Source: Candidatus Merdivicinus intestinavium
Lineage (GTDB): Bacteria > Bacillota > Clostridia > Oscillospirales > Ruminococcaceae
NCBI GenBank assembly: GCA_018713245.1
Contig: DVFM01000100.1
Coordinates: 1 to 63,940 of the forward strand
Reading direction: 5' to 3'
Length of the DNA stretch: 63,940 nt
Position numbers and translations under genes: made by a program. The notes under the pieces are model-generated. The model was not told the origin of the DNA, did not search any database, and saw only the letters and a list, made by a program, of their open reading frames with translations. Shown here one piece after another: positions 1 through 9,337 of the stretch (positions are counted from its first letter, which is position 1; each line of letters starts with the position of its first letter).

Positions 1-2316
1 CAGCATGGCGTCGCTGCCGTCCTTTGCCAGCACAAACCGGTTGGCGGGGAGGTCCATCTCCCGGCCCTCCCGTTCGACAAAGCCGAAGGGGACGTCATAC
101 CAGTAGGAATTCTCCCCCAGTTCGGTGGGCAGGGTGAACTGCAGGCAGGGGACTCCGTCCCCGCCGCCGAATTCCCGCCAGTCGCAGGTTACCTGGTACT
201 GGAGGGCGTCGCTGTCCTCGTCCAGGAAGATCACGGCGCGGAGGGTGGAGCCTGCGCCGAATTTCGCCTGAATCTCCAGGCTGGAGCGCACGGGGCCGCC
301 GGGCAGCATCCGCATTTCTGCGCCCCGCAGGGGTTCCGCCGATTTCTGGCGGCCGGTGAACCAGGCGGACATGCCGCCTTCCCAGCCGGTGACTTCCTTC
401 CAGACCGCCTCCTGGGCCAGCTCAAAGCGGGCCTCCTTCCCGGCGGGAATCAGCTCCCGGCCGGCGGCTTTGCTGACAAAGGAGACGAGGGAGGCCGTCG
501 CGAGGGAGAATTCCGCCCGCACCCGGCTGTTTTCCAGCACGAAGGTTTCCGGGCGCTGGACCCGCATGTCGTTTATAAAGGCGCAGCCGGTCCGGATGGG
601 CTGTTCTCCCACCAGATAGGCCGCATAGCCGCAGGCGGGGACGGAGGTCCGGGCTGCCAGCCGGACGTACTGGTGGCCCCAGTAGCCGCCCTTGTCGAGA
701 ATCTGGCTGGGGAGCCAGCGGCCGTCCGCCGTCCGGACCCCCAGGCGGGATTCATCGCCCTCATAGTCCCAGACGGTAAAGACCGTGGTGTCGGTGCGGT
801 CCCAGGGCGAGGAGGAGAAGAGGTGGAAGATGCGGGTTTTGCCCGCGGAATGGCCGCAGGCTCCCGCGCCGGAAACCCCCAAGCCCGCCCCGCCGAAGCC
901 GGAGCCGCCGCCCTCGCCCCGGGTGAAGACGGTGTCCTGGGGCGGCAGCAGGGACGCAGTGTCCATCTGCCGGGTGAGCTGGTAAAAAGCGGTTTTCCGC
1001 CGGGTTTCGCCGAAGGCGGCCGCCTCCTGATGAAGGGCGGAGGCGTATTCCCGGGTTTCGGTGACGCCGGAGCCGGGGATAATATCGTGGAAGTGGTTAA
1101 AGAGCACCTTTTCCCAGGCGTCCCGGAAAATTTCCGGATGGGGGTCCGCGCCGGTCTCGGCGGCGGACATGGCGGCAAACAGCTCCGCCTCCTGCAAAAG
1201 CCGTTCGGACTGGCGGTTGCCGGCCTTGATGCGGGTCTGGGTGGTGTAGCAGCCGTCGCAGAGGAAGTTGATCTCCCCTTCCACAACGGGCAGGGTTTCC
1301 CGGCGTTCCTCCACGGTGCGGAAGTACTCGTGGAAGGTGGAGAAGCAAAACTGCGGGTAAACCGGCCAGCCGTTCATTTCAATCAGGGCGTCCAGGTCGC
1401 GGCGGGTGGGTCCGCCGCCGTGGTCGCCGACGCCGTAGACCTTTAAGAGGGTCCGGGAACCGGTCCGGCGGGCCAGCTCCACGGCATATTCCGCCAGGGT
1501 GGTGTCAATCTCGCCGTTGTACCAGAAGGGCTCGGTGTAAAGGATGAGCTCCGCGCCGGAGGGGGAGCGCCAGCGGTTGAGGATGTCCTCCCCAACCCGG
1601 CCGCGGCAGTGGTAGTAATAGCGCAGCCCACCCTTGGCGGCAATTTCGGGGACATTCCGGCTGTGGCCGAAGGTGTCCGGGTCAAAATCCACCTGGAGGC
1701 TGTCCGGGTCGACGGAGAAGAGCTTGGAAAGGTATTCCTTGGCGTAAAGAATATGGCGGGACAGGCTTTCTCCGCTGGGCATATTCTTGTCCGTTTCCAC
1801 CCAGGCCGCGGCGGTCAGCTCCCAGCGGCCCTCCCGGACCCGGGCCTTGACCTCCTCCAGCATTTCCGGGGCGAAGCGCTCCAGAATGCGGTAAACGGAG
1901 GCCTGGGACTGGGAAAAGCGGAAGTCCGGATATTCGTCCATAATCTGAAGCATGGTGCGGAAGGTGTCCACCGTTGCGGCGACGGTTTCATGAAAGCCCC
2001 ACATCCAGTTCATGTCGATGTGGGCGTGGGCCGCGCAGAGGAACTTGTAGCTTTTCGCCTCTTCGGCGCAGGGGAGGAGCTTCTGCTCGGCGGCTTCGGC
2101 CGACTGGTTGGAGATAACGCCTTCCCGCAGGAGCGCTTCTTCCAGAATGGAGACGGCTGCCGCGATTTCGCCGTCAAAGCGGCCGCCGTTTTCCCGGGAA
2201 AGGACCTCCGCGAACCGGAGTTCTCCCAGGATGCGCTTCTGCCAGGGGGTGGGGGGATTTCCGATGCCGGCGGCGATTTTTTCAAACCGGCCGAAATCGT
2301 AGGTGACTTGGATCAT
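1..2316 (-). CDS. GH38 alpha-mannosidase, partial (C-terminus outside window)
   Basis: Glycoside hydrolase family 38 enzyme, expected to remove alpha-linked mannose from glycans. The frame is open from an ATG at 2316 (GAAAGAGGTG ribosome site) to base 1 with no stop, so 772 residues are visible and the C-terminus is missing. The zinc/active-site pattern AHAHIDMNW lies near residues 96-104 (H97, D101) and the nucleophile region DFDPDTFGHS near 210-219 (D214). A later HFHDIIPGSG motif is also typical. There is no signal peptide, so a cytoplasmic enzyme acting on imported oligosaccharide is likely. It follows the URO-D-family gene by 39 bases and is probably co-transcribed. The family is clear; substrate linkage is not. 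Confidence 0.93.
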   Translation of the reverse strand, partial: MIQVTYDFGRFEKIAAGIGNPPTPWQKRILGELRFAEVLSRENGGRFDGEIAAAVSILEEALLREGVISNQSAEAAEQKLLPCAEEAKSYKFLCAAHAHIDMNWMWGFHETVAATVDTFRTMLQIMDEYPDFRFSQSQASVYRILERFAPEMLEEVKARVREGRWELTAAAWVETDKNMPSGESLSRHILYAKEYLSKLFSVDPDSLQVDFDPDTFGHSRNVPEIAAKGGLRYYYHCRGRVGEDILNRWRSPSGAELILYTEPFWYNGEIDTTLAEYAVELARRTGSRTLLKVYGVGDHGGGPTRRDLDALIEMNGWPVYPQFCFSTFHEYFRTVEERRETLPVVEGEINFLCDGCYTTQTRIKAGNRQSERLLQEAELFAAMSAAETGADPHPEIFRDAWEKVLFNHFHDIIPGSGVTETREYASALHQEAAAFGETRRKTAFYQLTRQMDTASLLPPQDTVFTRGEGGGSGFGGAGLGVSGAGACGHSAGKTRIFHLFSSSPWDRTDTTVFTVWDYEGDESRLGVRTADGRWLPSQILDKGGYWGHQYVRLAARTSVPACGYAAYLVGEQPIRTGCAFINDMRVQRPETFVLENSRVRAEFSLATASLVSFVSKAAGRELIPAGKEARFELAQEAVWKEVTGWEGGMSAWFTGRQKSAEPLRGAEMRMLPGGPVRSSLEIQAKFGAGSTLRAVIFLDEDSDALQYQVTCDWREFGGGDGVPCLQFTLPTELGENSYWYDVPFGFVEREGREMDLPANRFVLAKDGSDAML

Positions 2317-2355
2317 GAAAACACCTCTTTCATCAAAAGTCGGATGCGGCGCCCG

Positions 2356-3366
2356 TCAATCCCGGGCAGCCTCGGCCATGGCCAGGATATTCTCCGCCGG
2401 GACGTTGGGGAGGACTTCCTCATGGCTGGGGGAAATGACGATGTTGGGCCCCAGGATATCCCGGACGCGGTGGACCTCGTCCTTAATCTGCTGGGGGGTG
2501 GCGTTGACAAAGAAGGTCTGGGCGTCGATGCCGCCCACGAAGGCCAGATCGTTCTTATACTGGGAAAGGCTCTTGGCGTCCATGCCGGCAGCCGCCGCCT
2601 GGATGGGGTGGAGGATGTCCACGCCGGCGTCGATGAGGTCGGGGATAATGCGGTAGATGGAGCCGCAGGAATGGAGCATGATTTTCTTATTGTACTTTTT
2701 GCCCACGGCGATGAGCCGCTTGAAGGAGGGCAGGACGAATTTCCGGAACAGCTCCGGGGAGATAAACAGGTCGCGCTGGGTGCCGAAGTCGTTGCCGAAG
2801 AACATCACGTCGGCCCGGTCCCCCAGCCCGGCGAAATATTTCTCATTGGCGGCGACATAGTAGTCCACGATGTGCTCGGTGGCGGCCTCTACCACCTCCG
2901 GGCATTCGTACATCTTGATGAAGTAGTTTTCCATGCCGAAAAAGTCGGCAATGTTGTGGAAGAAGGGGCACCACATCCCGGTAAAGACCATTTTGTCCTG
3001 GAACTGGTCCACCTGCTTGTAAATTTCCGTAAAATCGCAGTAGGCGGGGTCGGGCCAGGGGTATTTCTCGATGTCCGCAATGGTCTCCGCGTTGGCGAAG
3101 CATCCCTCCGCGCTGAGGGTGTGGCGCTCGGTGCCGTAGGAGGGGTCGATGGCGGGGCGGCCGGAGGGGTGATGGTAGCCGCTGTCGGCCGTAAACCACC
3201 GGCAGTCGTCGTTCAGGAACTGGAAAATTGCTTCCCGGGTGGGTTCGATGCCCCATTTTTCCGCGTAGATGGGGATTGTTTTGTCGTTGGGGTGACCGGT
3301 CCACATGGCGCCTTCGCCGGTGCTGCGCCGGTCAAAAATTCTGAATACTTTTTCTCTGGAAGTCAA
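2356..3366 (-). CDS. Uroporphyrinogen decarboxylase (URO-D) family protein
   Basis: A 336-residue TIM-barrel protein of the URO-D superfamily, which includes heme-pathway HemE and corrinoid/CoM methyltransferases such as MtaA. The motif HSCGSIYRIIPDLIDAGVDILHP in the second half is characteristic (metal-binding H and C in the methyltransferase branch). Translation most likely starts at a TTG at 3366, because GGGAGG lies nine bases upstream and no ATG fits. No heme or corrinoid genes are nearby. It lies directly upstream of an alpha-mannosidase gene, so a role in sugar-linked catabolism, or demethylation of a methylated substrate, is more plausible than heme synthesis. That role is inference. 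Confidence 0.85.
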   Translation of the reverse strand: MTSREKVFRIFDRRSTGEGAMWTGHPNDKTIPIYAEKWGIEPTREAIFQFLNDDCRWFTADSGYHHPSGRPAIDPSYGTERHTLSAEGCFANAETIADIEKYPWPDPAYCDFTEIYKQVDQFQDKMVFTGMWCPFFHNIADFFGMENYFIKMYECPEVVEAATEHIVDYYVAANEKYFAGLGDRADVMFFGNDFGTQRDLFISPELFRKFVLPSFKRLIAVGKKYNKKIMLHSCGSIYRIIPDLIDAGVDILHPIQAAAAGMDAKSLSQYKNDLAFVGGIDAQTFFVNATPQQIKDEVHRVRDILGPNIVISPSHEEVLPNVPAENILAMAEAARD

Positions 3367-3498
3367 TCCAGACCGCCTCCCTTATTTTATAATTGTAGAA
3401 TGGATGGATGATTAGTTCTATTGTAGTGCACTCTGCCAGAAAATAAAAGGGAAAGTTTTTTGCTTTTTTGCATTTTCTTTTGATTTCGTCCGGGCAGC

Positions 3499-3528
3499 AA
3501 AAAAGCCCGCCCCGTCGGGGGCAGGCTT
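3499..3528 (-). terminator. Intrinsic terminator of the amino-acid ABC operon
   Basis: Read on the minus strand, a GC-rich stem (AAGCC.GCCCC paired with GGGGCGGGCTT) is followed by a run of six T. It starts 14 bases after the stop of the ATPase gene. Confidence 0.8.
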
Positions 3529-3541
3529 GGGGTCCGGGATT

Positions 3542-4267
3542 TTACAGTACCTTGGAGAGGAATTCCCGGGCGCGGGGATTCTGGGGATTGGCGAAAAACT
3601 CCGCCGGGCTGCGGGACTCTTCCATGATGACGCCTTCGTCCATGAACAGCACCCGGTTGGCCACCTCTTTGGCAAAGCCCATTTCGTGGGTGACGCAGAC
3701 CATGGTCATGCCGTCGTCGGCCAGCTCCTTCATCAGCTGCAGAACCTCCCCGACCATTTCCGGGTCCAGGGCGGAGGTGGGCTCGTCAAAGAGCATGACG
3801 TCAGGGTCCATGGCCAGGGCGCGGACGATGGCAATGCGCTGCTTCTGGCCGCCGGACAGCATGGCGGGGTAGGTTTTGGCCTTGTCCGCCAGGCCGATGC
3901 GCTTTAACAGGTCCATGGCCCGGGCTTCCGCCTCGGCCTTGGTTTTGAGCTTCAGGGTGATGGGGGCCAGGGTGATATTCTGAAGGATGGTCAGGTGGGG
4001 GAACAGGTTAAAGTGCTGGAACACCATCCCCATTTTCCGGCGAAGCAGGTCCACGTTGCATTTGGGGGCGTTGATCTGTTCCCCTTCAAACCAGATTTCG
4101 CCGGCGGTCGGCGTTTCCAGGAGGTTCAGGCACCGCAGGAAGGTGCTCTTGCCGGAGCCGGACGGCCCGATGATAACCACCTTGTCCCCCTTGCTGATGG
4201 TGGTGGTGATGCCCCGCAGGACATCCAGGCTGCCGAAAGATTTGGTGAGGCCGTTAATTTCGATCAC
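3542..4267 (-). CDS. Polar amino-acid ABC transporter, ATP-binding protein
   Basis: ATPase of a GlnQ/HisP-type importer that powers amino-acid uptake at the membrane. Walker A is GPSGSGKST, the signature is LSGGQKQR, and Walker B with D-loop is [16 protein letters not shown] start at 4267 is preferred because AAAGGAGG sits ten bases upstream; an upstream in-frame ATG at 4303 has no such site. With this start the protein is 241 residues, normal for the family, and overlaps the permease gene by 14 bases. It is the last gene of the operon lipoprotein, permease, ATPase. Confidence 0.95.
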   Translation of the reverse strand: MIEINGLTKSFGSLDVLRGITTTISKGDKVVIIGPSGSGKSTFLRCLNLLETPTAGEIWFEGEQINAPKCNVDLLRRKMGMVFQHFNLFPHLTILQNITLAPITLKLKTKAEAEARAMDLLKRIGLADKAKTYPAMLSGGQKQRIAIVRALAMDPDVMLFDEPTSALDPEMVGEVLQLMKELADDGMTMVCVTHEMGFAKEVANRVLFMDEGVIMEESRSPAEFFANPQNPRAREFLSKVL

Positions 4268-4970
4268 TTTGACGCAGCCTCCTTTCCAAACAGTTGACGG
4301 CATACTGAAGAATCAGCACCATCACCAGGTAAATAATGGCGACGGCGATGAGGGGCAGGAAGGCTTCATAGGTGCGGCTGCGGATAATGTCGCCGCCCTT
4401 GGTCAGGTCCTGGAGCCCGATGTAGCCCGCTACGGAGGTTTCCTTGAGCAGGGTAATCATCTCGTTGCCCAGAGCGGGAAGGACGTTTTTCACCGCCTGG
4501 GGCATGATGATTTTCCAGGTGGTCTGGGTGTAGTTCAGACCCAGGCTCCGGCCCGCCTCCATCTGGCCGGGGTCGATGCTCATGATGCCGGAGCGGAAAA
4601 TTTCCGCAACGTAGGCCGCGGAGTTTAAGCCGAAGGAGATGATGGCCACCAGAATAATATTGATGTCCACCGCGGCGAAGATGACAAAGTAAATAATCAT
4701 CAGCTGGACCACCACCGGCGTCCCCCGGATAATGGTCAGATACAGCTTGGCAATGACGTTTAAAAATCCCAGCCGCCCCGTCTTGTCGTGGGTGGTGCGG
4801 ACGACGGCGATGAGAAAGCCCAGGACGATGCCCAGAATCAGGGCCCCGAGCGTAATCAGCAGCGTGTTGGTAAGACCTGTGGTCAGATATTTCCAGCGGT
4901 AATCCTTGATAAAGTTGTCATAAAAGGAACTGCCGAAGTCCGCAAACCAGGCCGCAATCGAATCCAGCAA
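4254..4970 (-). CDS. Polar amino-acid ABC transporter, permease protein
   Basis: HisM/GlnP-type membrane permease of the same importer. Several hydrophobic segments are visible (for example around [19 protein letters not shown]). The cytoplasmic EAA-like loop, which contacts the ATPase, reads [26 protein letters not shown] at 4970 is the likely start (238 residues), because AAAAGGGGG lies six bases upstream. A TTG at 4994 in the same frame would add eight residues but lacks a ribosome site. One permease presumably works as a homodimer. Substrate specificity cannot be read from the sequence. Confidence 0.93.
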   Translation of the reverse strand: MLDSIAAWFADFGSSFYDNFIKDYRWKYLTTGLTNTLLITLGALILGIVLGFLIAVVRTTHDKTGRLGFLNVIAKLYLTIIRGTPVVVQLMIIYFVIFAAVDINIILVAIISFGLNSAAYVAEIFRSGIMSIDPGQMEAGRSLGLNYTQTTWKIIMPQAVKNVLPALGNEMITLLKETSVAGYIGLQDLTKGGDIIRSRTYEAFLPLIAVAIIYLVMVLILQYAVNCLERRLRQSDRN

Positions 4971-5050
4971 GTCAATCCCCCTTTTCCGATACAAGGCAAG
5001 GGACAGAAGGATGAACCCTGCTTCTGTCCCTTGGATGATGCGTAAAACTC

Positions 5051-5977
5051 TTACTCAGCGGCGGCGTCTTTGACGATAACCACCTGGATGCCGGTGCAGT
5101 AGGAATCGGTAAAATTCACGTTTTCTTCCCGGTCCGGGGTGACGGTCATGCCGGCTGCGCCGAAGTCGGCCTTGCCGGACTGAACGGCGGGGATGATGGA
5201 GTCAAAAGCAATGTCGGTAATTTCCAGCTCCATGCCCAGCTTGTCGCAGATGGCGCGGGCAAAGTCCACATCCAGGCCTACAATCTGGTCCTCGCCGGAA
5301 GAACTGTCGTGGTACTCATAGGGCGGGAACTCGGCGTTGGTGGCCATGGTCAGGGTGCCGTTGTAGGTAATCCCTTCGGGGGAAGTGTAAGGCTGGGCGC
5401 CCTCCACACCGTTGATGTAGTAGTCCAGCAGCTGCTGGAGGGTGCCGTCCTCTTTCAGCTCGGCGATGGCGGTGTTGAACTGCTCTAGAAGCTCGGTGTT
5501 GTCTTTGGCGATGCAGATGGCGTAATCTTCCTCGGTGTAAGCAGAGTCGAGGATAACCAGGCCCTCATTTTCCTCCACAAAGACTTTGGCGGGCTCGTTG
5601 TCGATGACCACGGCGTCCAGCTTATCCTGAAGCAGGGCCTGGACCGCTTCCATCCCCTTGTTGTAGCGGGTCAGTTCCGCGTCGCCCAGCAGGCCGTCCT
5701 GGATATCGCCGTCGATGTACTGGTCGCCGGTGGTGCCCAGCTGCACGCCGATGCGGGCGTCGGTGAGGACCTCAGTGGGGTCCTGGGCAGCGGCGCCGGC
5801 CGTGCCGGAGGATTCCGCGTCCGCAGAAGATTCTTCCGCTGCGGAGGACTCAGAGGAGGTTTCGGCGGAAGATTCCGCGGAAGCACCCGCGTCGGAGGAA
5901 CCTTCCCCGCCGCAGGCTGCGAGGGAAATGCAAAGGGCCGCCGCCAGGAGGGCAGCCAGGATTTTTTTCAGTTTCAT
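5051..5977 (-). CDS. Amino-acid ABC transporter lipoprotein, circularly permuted SBP
   Basis: Extracellular solute-binding lipoprotein (308 residues) of the importer encoded downstream. It has a signal peptide with lipobox LAAC (Cys22) and then a Ser/Ala/Glu-rich linker (about 23-70). The binding domain belongs to the SBP_bac_3 family, but its halves are in reversed order. Residues 72-188 (DARIGVQLGTTGDQY ... DYYI) match what is normally the C-terminal half. Residues 206-303 (GTLTMATNAEFPPYEY ... VVIVKD) match what is normally the N-terminal half. A linker of about 17 residues (189-205) joins the old C-terminus to the old N-terminus. Both halves look intact and under selection. Start is ATG with AAAGGA upstream. 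Confidence 0.93.
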   Translation of the reverse strand: MKLKKILAALLAAALCISLAACGGEGSSDAGASAESSAETSSESSAAEESSADAESSGTAGAAAQDPTEVLTDARIGVQLGTTGDQYIDGDIQDGLLGDAELTRYNKGMEAVQALLQDKLDAVVIDNEPAKVFVEENEGLVILDSAYTEEDYAICIAKDNTELLEQFNTAIAELKEDGTLQQLLDYYINGVEGAQPYTSPEGITYNGTLTMATNAEFPPYEYHDSSSGEDQIVGLDVDFARAICDKLGMELEITDIAFDSIIPAVQSGKADFGAAGMTVTPDREENVNFTDSYCTGIQVVIVKDAAAE

Positions 5978-6021
5978 AAGGCAATCCGTCCTTTATATGG
6001 TTTTGGTTTGGTATATTCCAT

Positions 6022-6050
6022 ACTTTAGCACAATCCTTCCGGAATTGCAA
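6022..6050 (-). promoter_or_regulatory. Promoter of the amino-acid ABC operon
   Basis: On the minus strand TTGCAA (6045-6050) and TAAAGT (6022-6027) are separated by 17 bases. They lie about 45 bases upstream of the lipoprotein start. Confidence 0.65.
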
Positions 6051-6338
6051 GGGAAATTTCCAAAAAAACCGTATTTTCTTCAAACTTTATACACACTGAC
6101 AGCTTTCCGATATTCCGCCCCCGGTATTTTGTGGGAAATAGGAATGAGGAAATTGCATATATTTGTATTTACAAAGAATATTTTTGCAAATTATCGAATA
6201 ATATACATGATCGAGTGAATATACAGGAAAAATCGCAGCTTCCTGCATATTTTGAGCGAAAGGGCTCTCACCGCAAAAACGCCTAATTTTCAGGGAAATA
6301 TTTTGGACGGTTTTTTCTTTAGTGTCTTACAAAAAATC

Positions 6339-6367
6339 TTTACTTTTTCGGAAAAGTTTGTTAAAAT
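6339..6367 (+). promoter_or_regulatory. Promoter of the zinc-ribbon exporter/DUF1854 operon
   Basis: TTTACT (6339-6344), a 17-base spacer beginning TTTTCGG, then TAAAAT (6362-6367). The predicted transcript has a leader of about 130 bases before the GTG start at 6502. Confidence 0.6.
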
Positions 6368-6501
6368 AAATAGGTATCCTGCGCATACGGCTGCATGAAC
6401 GCAGGACAAGACCGCCGGCTTGCCCCGGCACGGAGGAATTCGCCAAAAAAACGATGCGCAATGTGAAACGGAACATATTTTTTGCCAAAGGAGGTGCCTG
6501 A

Positions 6502-8772
6502 GTGTTCTTTATCAATTTACCGGAGTCTGTGGAGCAGGCTTTGGCGGACCGCGGCGTGGACGCTCGGGAAATCCGCTATACAGCCAAAGCGGACGTTTCC
6601 AAAGAAAATCAATATGAAGATATATACCTGGCCTTGACAGAACGCGAACTGTGCATCCTCTGGGGACATGAGCAGTTTGCCGACCAGAAGGGGAAGGAAA
6701 CCCGGATCCTGTTCCGCGTGAGCCGGTACCGGTCCATCCCCCTGACAGAAATTCGCGAGGTTGTCATCGACAGGCTGTACGCCGTATCTTCTTTCATTCT
6801 GAAGCTGGAGAAAGAGGATCTGATGGTGTGCAGGCTGTCGATTTCCTTTGTGGGGCTGTTTGAAAAATTCCGCAGCCGCATTCTGGCGCTGCGGGACCGC
6901 ACGCCCATCGACGACAGCGGCCTGAAGGACGAGCACAAGTGCTGCCCCAAATGCAAACGCCCCTACCCCAACCAGGAACGGAAAATCTGCCCCAACTGCC
7001 TGACCAACCGGGCGTCCTTTATCCGCCTTCTGAAGGAGTATCTTTCCTTTAAAAAGGAAGCGGCGCTGATTTTCCTGATGATGCTTTTGAGCAGCCTGCT
7101 GACCCTTATCGTCCCGCTGTTCAGCTCCCAGATGTTCTACGACCAGGTGCTGACCCCGCCCGGGGACGGGACGGGGCGGTTTTACGGGATGCTTTTGCAG
7201 GTAATCCTGGTCATATTCGCCATCAAGCTCTTTTCCACTGCCTTCAGCTCCGTCTACGGCATTGTGGTGAGCAAAATTTCCTGCCAGGTGCTGCACAACC
7301 TGCGGGTGAAGATTTTTTCTTCCATGCAGCGGCTTTCCATGAACTTTTTCGTGAGCAAGGCCACCGGCACCCTGATGACCCGCATTGACGACGACTCGGA
7401 CTGGCTTTACTGGTTCTTTGTGGACATTGTCCCCATGTACATCGTCAGCGGACTGACCCTGGCGGGGCTGGTGGTAATTATGTGCACCATCAGCGTGCCG
7501 CTGTCCATTCTGATTTTCCTGTCCATCCTGGCGGTGGCGCTGCTTATTTCCCGGGCGGAGAAGCACCTAAAGCAGCTCCAGCGCAAGCAGCACCGCGCCA
7601 TCCGCTCCATGAAATCCACCATCACCGACTCCCTGGGCGGGCAGAAGGTGGTCAAGGCTTTCGCCCGGGAGGAGCAGGAGGTCCGGCGCTTCGGCGGGAA
7701 GAACCAGGGCTACTGGCAGTCCCGCATGAACATCGGCTATTTCAACGCCTCCCGCTTCCCGGTGATGCGGATGATCTACCGGATGAGCGAGATTGTCTTT
7801 CTGGGTCTGGGCGCGGTTTTCGCCATCCGGGGAGACCTTACGCTGGGCGGGCTCACCGCCCTGGTGTCCTACGCCGACATGACCCTCAACTGCATCGAGT
7901 TCTTCATGAACTCCGCCAACCCCGTGGCCCGCGCCATGGACTCCGCCTCCCGGATGTTCGAGATTCTGGACACGGAGCCGTCGGTCCGGGAAGCGGACCA
8001 CCCGGTGCGGATGCCGGAAATGAAAGGAGATATCTCCGTCCGGGACATCTGCTTTGAATACGAGGTGGGCCGTCCGGTCATCAAGGGCATCCGCTTTGAC
8101 GTCAAGGCCGGCCAGATGATCGGCCTGGTGGGCAAGACCGGCGCGGGGAAGTCCACCATCATCAACCTGATCGCCCGCCTTTACGACGTGACCGAAGGGG
8201 AAATCACCATCGACGGCGTCAATATCCGGGACATCGCCTTCGAGGACCTGCGGAAAAACATCGGCATCGTCACCCAGGAGACCTACCTCTTTATGGGCAC
8301 CATTGCGGACAACATCCGCTACGCCAAGCCGGATGCTTCCCAGGAGGAGGTTGTGGCGGCGGCCAAGGCGGCCTTTGCCCACGATTTTATCACCCGGTTC
8401 CCGGAAGGGTATGACACCAAGGTGGGCAACGGCGGGGTGCAGCTTTCCGGCGGCGAAAAGCAGCGCGTCTCCATCGCCCGGGCCATTCTGCAAAACCCGC
8501 CCATCCTGATTCTGGACGAGGCCACCGCCGCCATGGACACCCAGACCGAGCGCAACATTCAGGCAGCCATCGAAAAGCTCCGGTCCGGGAAAACCATTAT
8601 TTCCATCGCCCACCGGCTTTCCACCCTGCGGGACGCCGATGTGCTGGCCGTCATCGACGACGGGAAGCTCTGTGAAAGCGGCACCCATCAGGAGCTGCTG
8701 GAAAAACGGGGCGTGTACTTTAACCTGCACAAGATCCAGCTGGATTCTTTGAAATTTATCAATCAGGAATGA
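6502..8772 (+). CDS. ABC exporter half-transporter with N-terminal sensor-like domain and zinc ribbon
   Basis: A 756-residue membrane ATPase of the ABC-B exporter class. Residues 1 to about 140 form an unusual soluble domain (beta-rich by eye, PH-like in pattern: IYLALTERELCIL ... SIPLTEIREVVIDRLY). A four-cysteine ribbon follows (C148-P-K-C151 and C163-P-N-C166). The six-helix transmembrane domain spans about 180-480 and the nucleotide-binding domain the remainder: Walker A GKTGAGKST near 544, signature LSGGEKQR, Walker B ILILDEATAAMD near 668 with catalytic Glu present. GTG start with AAAGGAGG upstream. It is the first gene of a three-gene unit with a DUF1854 protein and a second exporter of the same architecture. 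I recall such N-terminal domains in ABC transporters linked to cyanophycin genes in proteobacteria; no cyanophycin gene is here. Confidence 0.88.
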   Translation: MFFINLPESVEQALADRGVDAREIRYTAKADVSKENQYEDIYLALTERELCILWGHEQFADQKGKETRILFRVSRYRSIPLTEIREVVIDRLYAVSSFILKLEKEDLMVCRLSISFVGLFEKFRSRILALRDRTPIDDSGLKDEHKCCPKCKRPYPNQERKICPNCLTNRASFIRLLKEYLSFKKEAALIFLMMLLSSLLTLIVPLFSSQMFYDQVLTPPGDGTGRFYGMLLQVILVIFAIKLFSTAFSSVYGIVVSKISCQVLHNLRVKIFSSMQRLSMNFFVSKATGTLMTRIDDDSDWLYWFFVDIVPMYIVSGLTLAGLVVIMCTISVPLSILIFLSILAVALLISRAEKHLKQLQRKQHRAIRSMKSTITDSLGGQKVVKAFAREEQEVRRFGGKNQGYWQSRMNIGYFNASRFPVMRMIYRMSEIVFLGLGAVFAIRGDLTLGGLTALVSYADMTLNCIEFFMNSANPVARAMDSASRMFEILDTEPSVREADHPVRMPEMKGDISVRDICFEYEVGRPVIKGIRFDVKAGQMIGLVGKTGAGKSTIINLIARLYDVTEGEITIDGVNIRDIAFEDLRKNIGIVTQETYLFMGTIADNIRYAKPDASQEEVVAAAKAAFAHDFITRFPEGYDTKVGNGGVQLSGGEKQRVSIARAILQNPPILILDEATAAMDTQTERNIQAAIEKLRSGKTIISIAHRLSTLRDADVLAVIDDGKLCESGTHQELLEKRGVYFNLHKIQLDSLKFINQE

Positions 8773-8812
8773 GTGTCAAAGCTCCCTGGTTTTGATTGCG
8801 AAAGGAGCATTT

Positions 8813-9310
8813 ATGAGCGATTTTACCTATCTGCCGCCGGGGGAACTCCGGTTTTCCCTGGACGATAATGGCATCCTCTCCCTGGATTGCGGGGAGACGC
8901 ATTACGACGGCGTGCAGCTTGTGCGGCTGTTCCCGTTCCAGAACCCGGAAGGGATGCTGTCCGTTTCCGTGCAGGACGGGGACGCCCGGAAGGAGCTGGG
9001 GATTATCCGGAGCCTTGCGGACTGCGCCCCGGACCAGAGGGAGGCCCTGCAGAACTACCTGCGGTATAAATACTTTATCCCCAACATTGAGAAAATCGGA
9101 AAAATCGAGGAAAAGCTGGGGTATGTCTACATGGACATTACCACCGTCCTGGGCCGCAAGACCATCTGCATCGCGGACGTCACCTCCAACCTGCGCCTGG
9201 TGGGGGATTCGGCCGTTTCCATCATCGATGTCCAGGGCAACCGCTACGCCATCGAGGACATCGGCAAGCTCAGCCGGGAAAACCGGCAGAAGATCGAACT
9301 GTATATCTAG
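8813..9310 (+). CDS. DUF1854 family protein
   Basis: A 165-residue soluble protein with no signal peptide or membrane segment. The pattern GVQLVRLFPFQNPEGMLSV near the N-terminus, RKTICIADVTSNLRLVGDSAVSI in the middle and DVQGNRYAIEDIGKLS near the C-terminus matches DUF1854 as I know it. The function is unknown; homologues sit beside ABC transporters. ATG at 8813 has AAAGGAG five bases upstream, and an earlier TTG at 8792 is less likely. The gene lies between two exporter half-transporters in one transcription unit (gaps 40 and 27 bases), so it is probably a partner or regulator of that heterodimer. Confidence 0.85.
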   Translation: MSDFTYLPPGELRFSLDDNGILSLDCGETHYDGVQLVRLFPFQNPEGMLSVSVQDGDARKELGIIRSLADCAPDQREALQNYLRYKYFIPNIEKIGKIEEKLGYVYMDITTVLGRKTICIADVTSNLRLVGDSAVSIIDVQGNRYAIEDIGKLSRENRQKIELYI

Positions 9311-9337
9311 TCCCCCGCAGGAAAAGGAGGGGTTTTC

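Larger units (their letters stand above)
5978..6501. other. Divergent intergenic region, 524 bases, no gene
   Basis: AT-rich spacer between the amino-acid importer operon (minus) and the zinc-ribbon exporter operon (plus). Each side has its own promoter (6022-6050 minus, 6339-6367 plus). I see no convincing ORF, riboswitch or terminator in the middle. Short open frames in 6070-6340 lack ribosome sites and family resemblance. Confidence 0.6.

Noticed and set aside
1609..3411. 600-codon plus-strand open frame
   Set aside because: Antisense to the GH38 and URO-D genes. It has no family resemblance; GC-rich third positions keep the opposite frame open.
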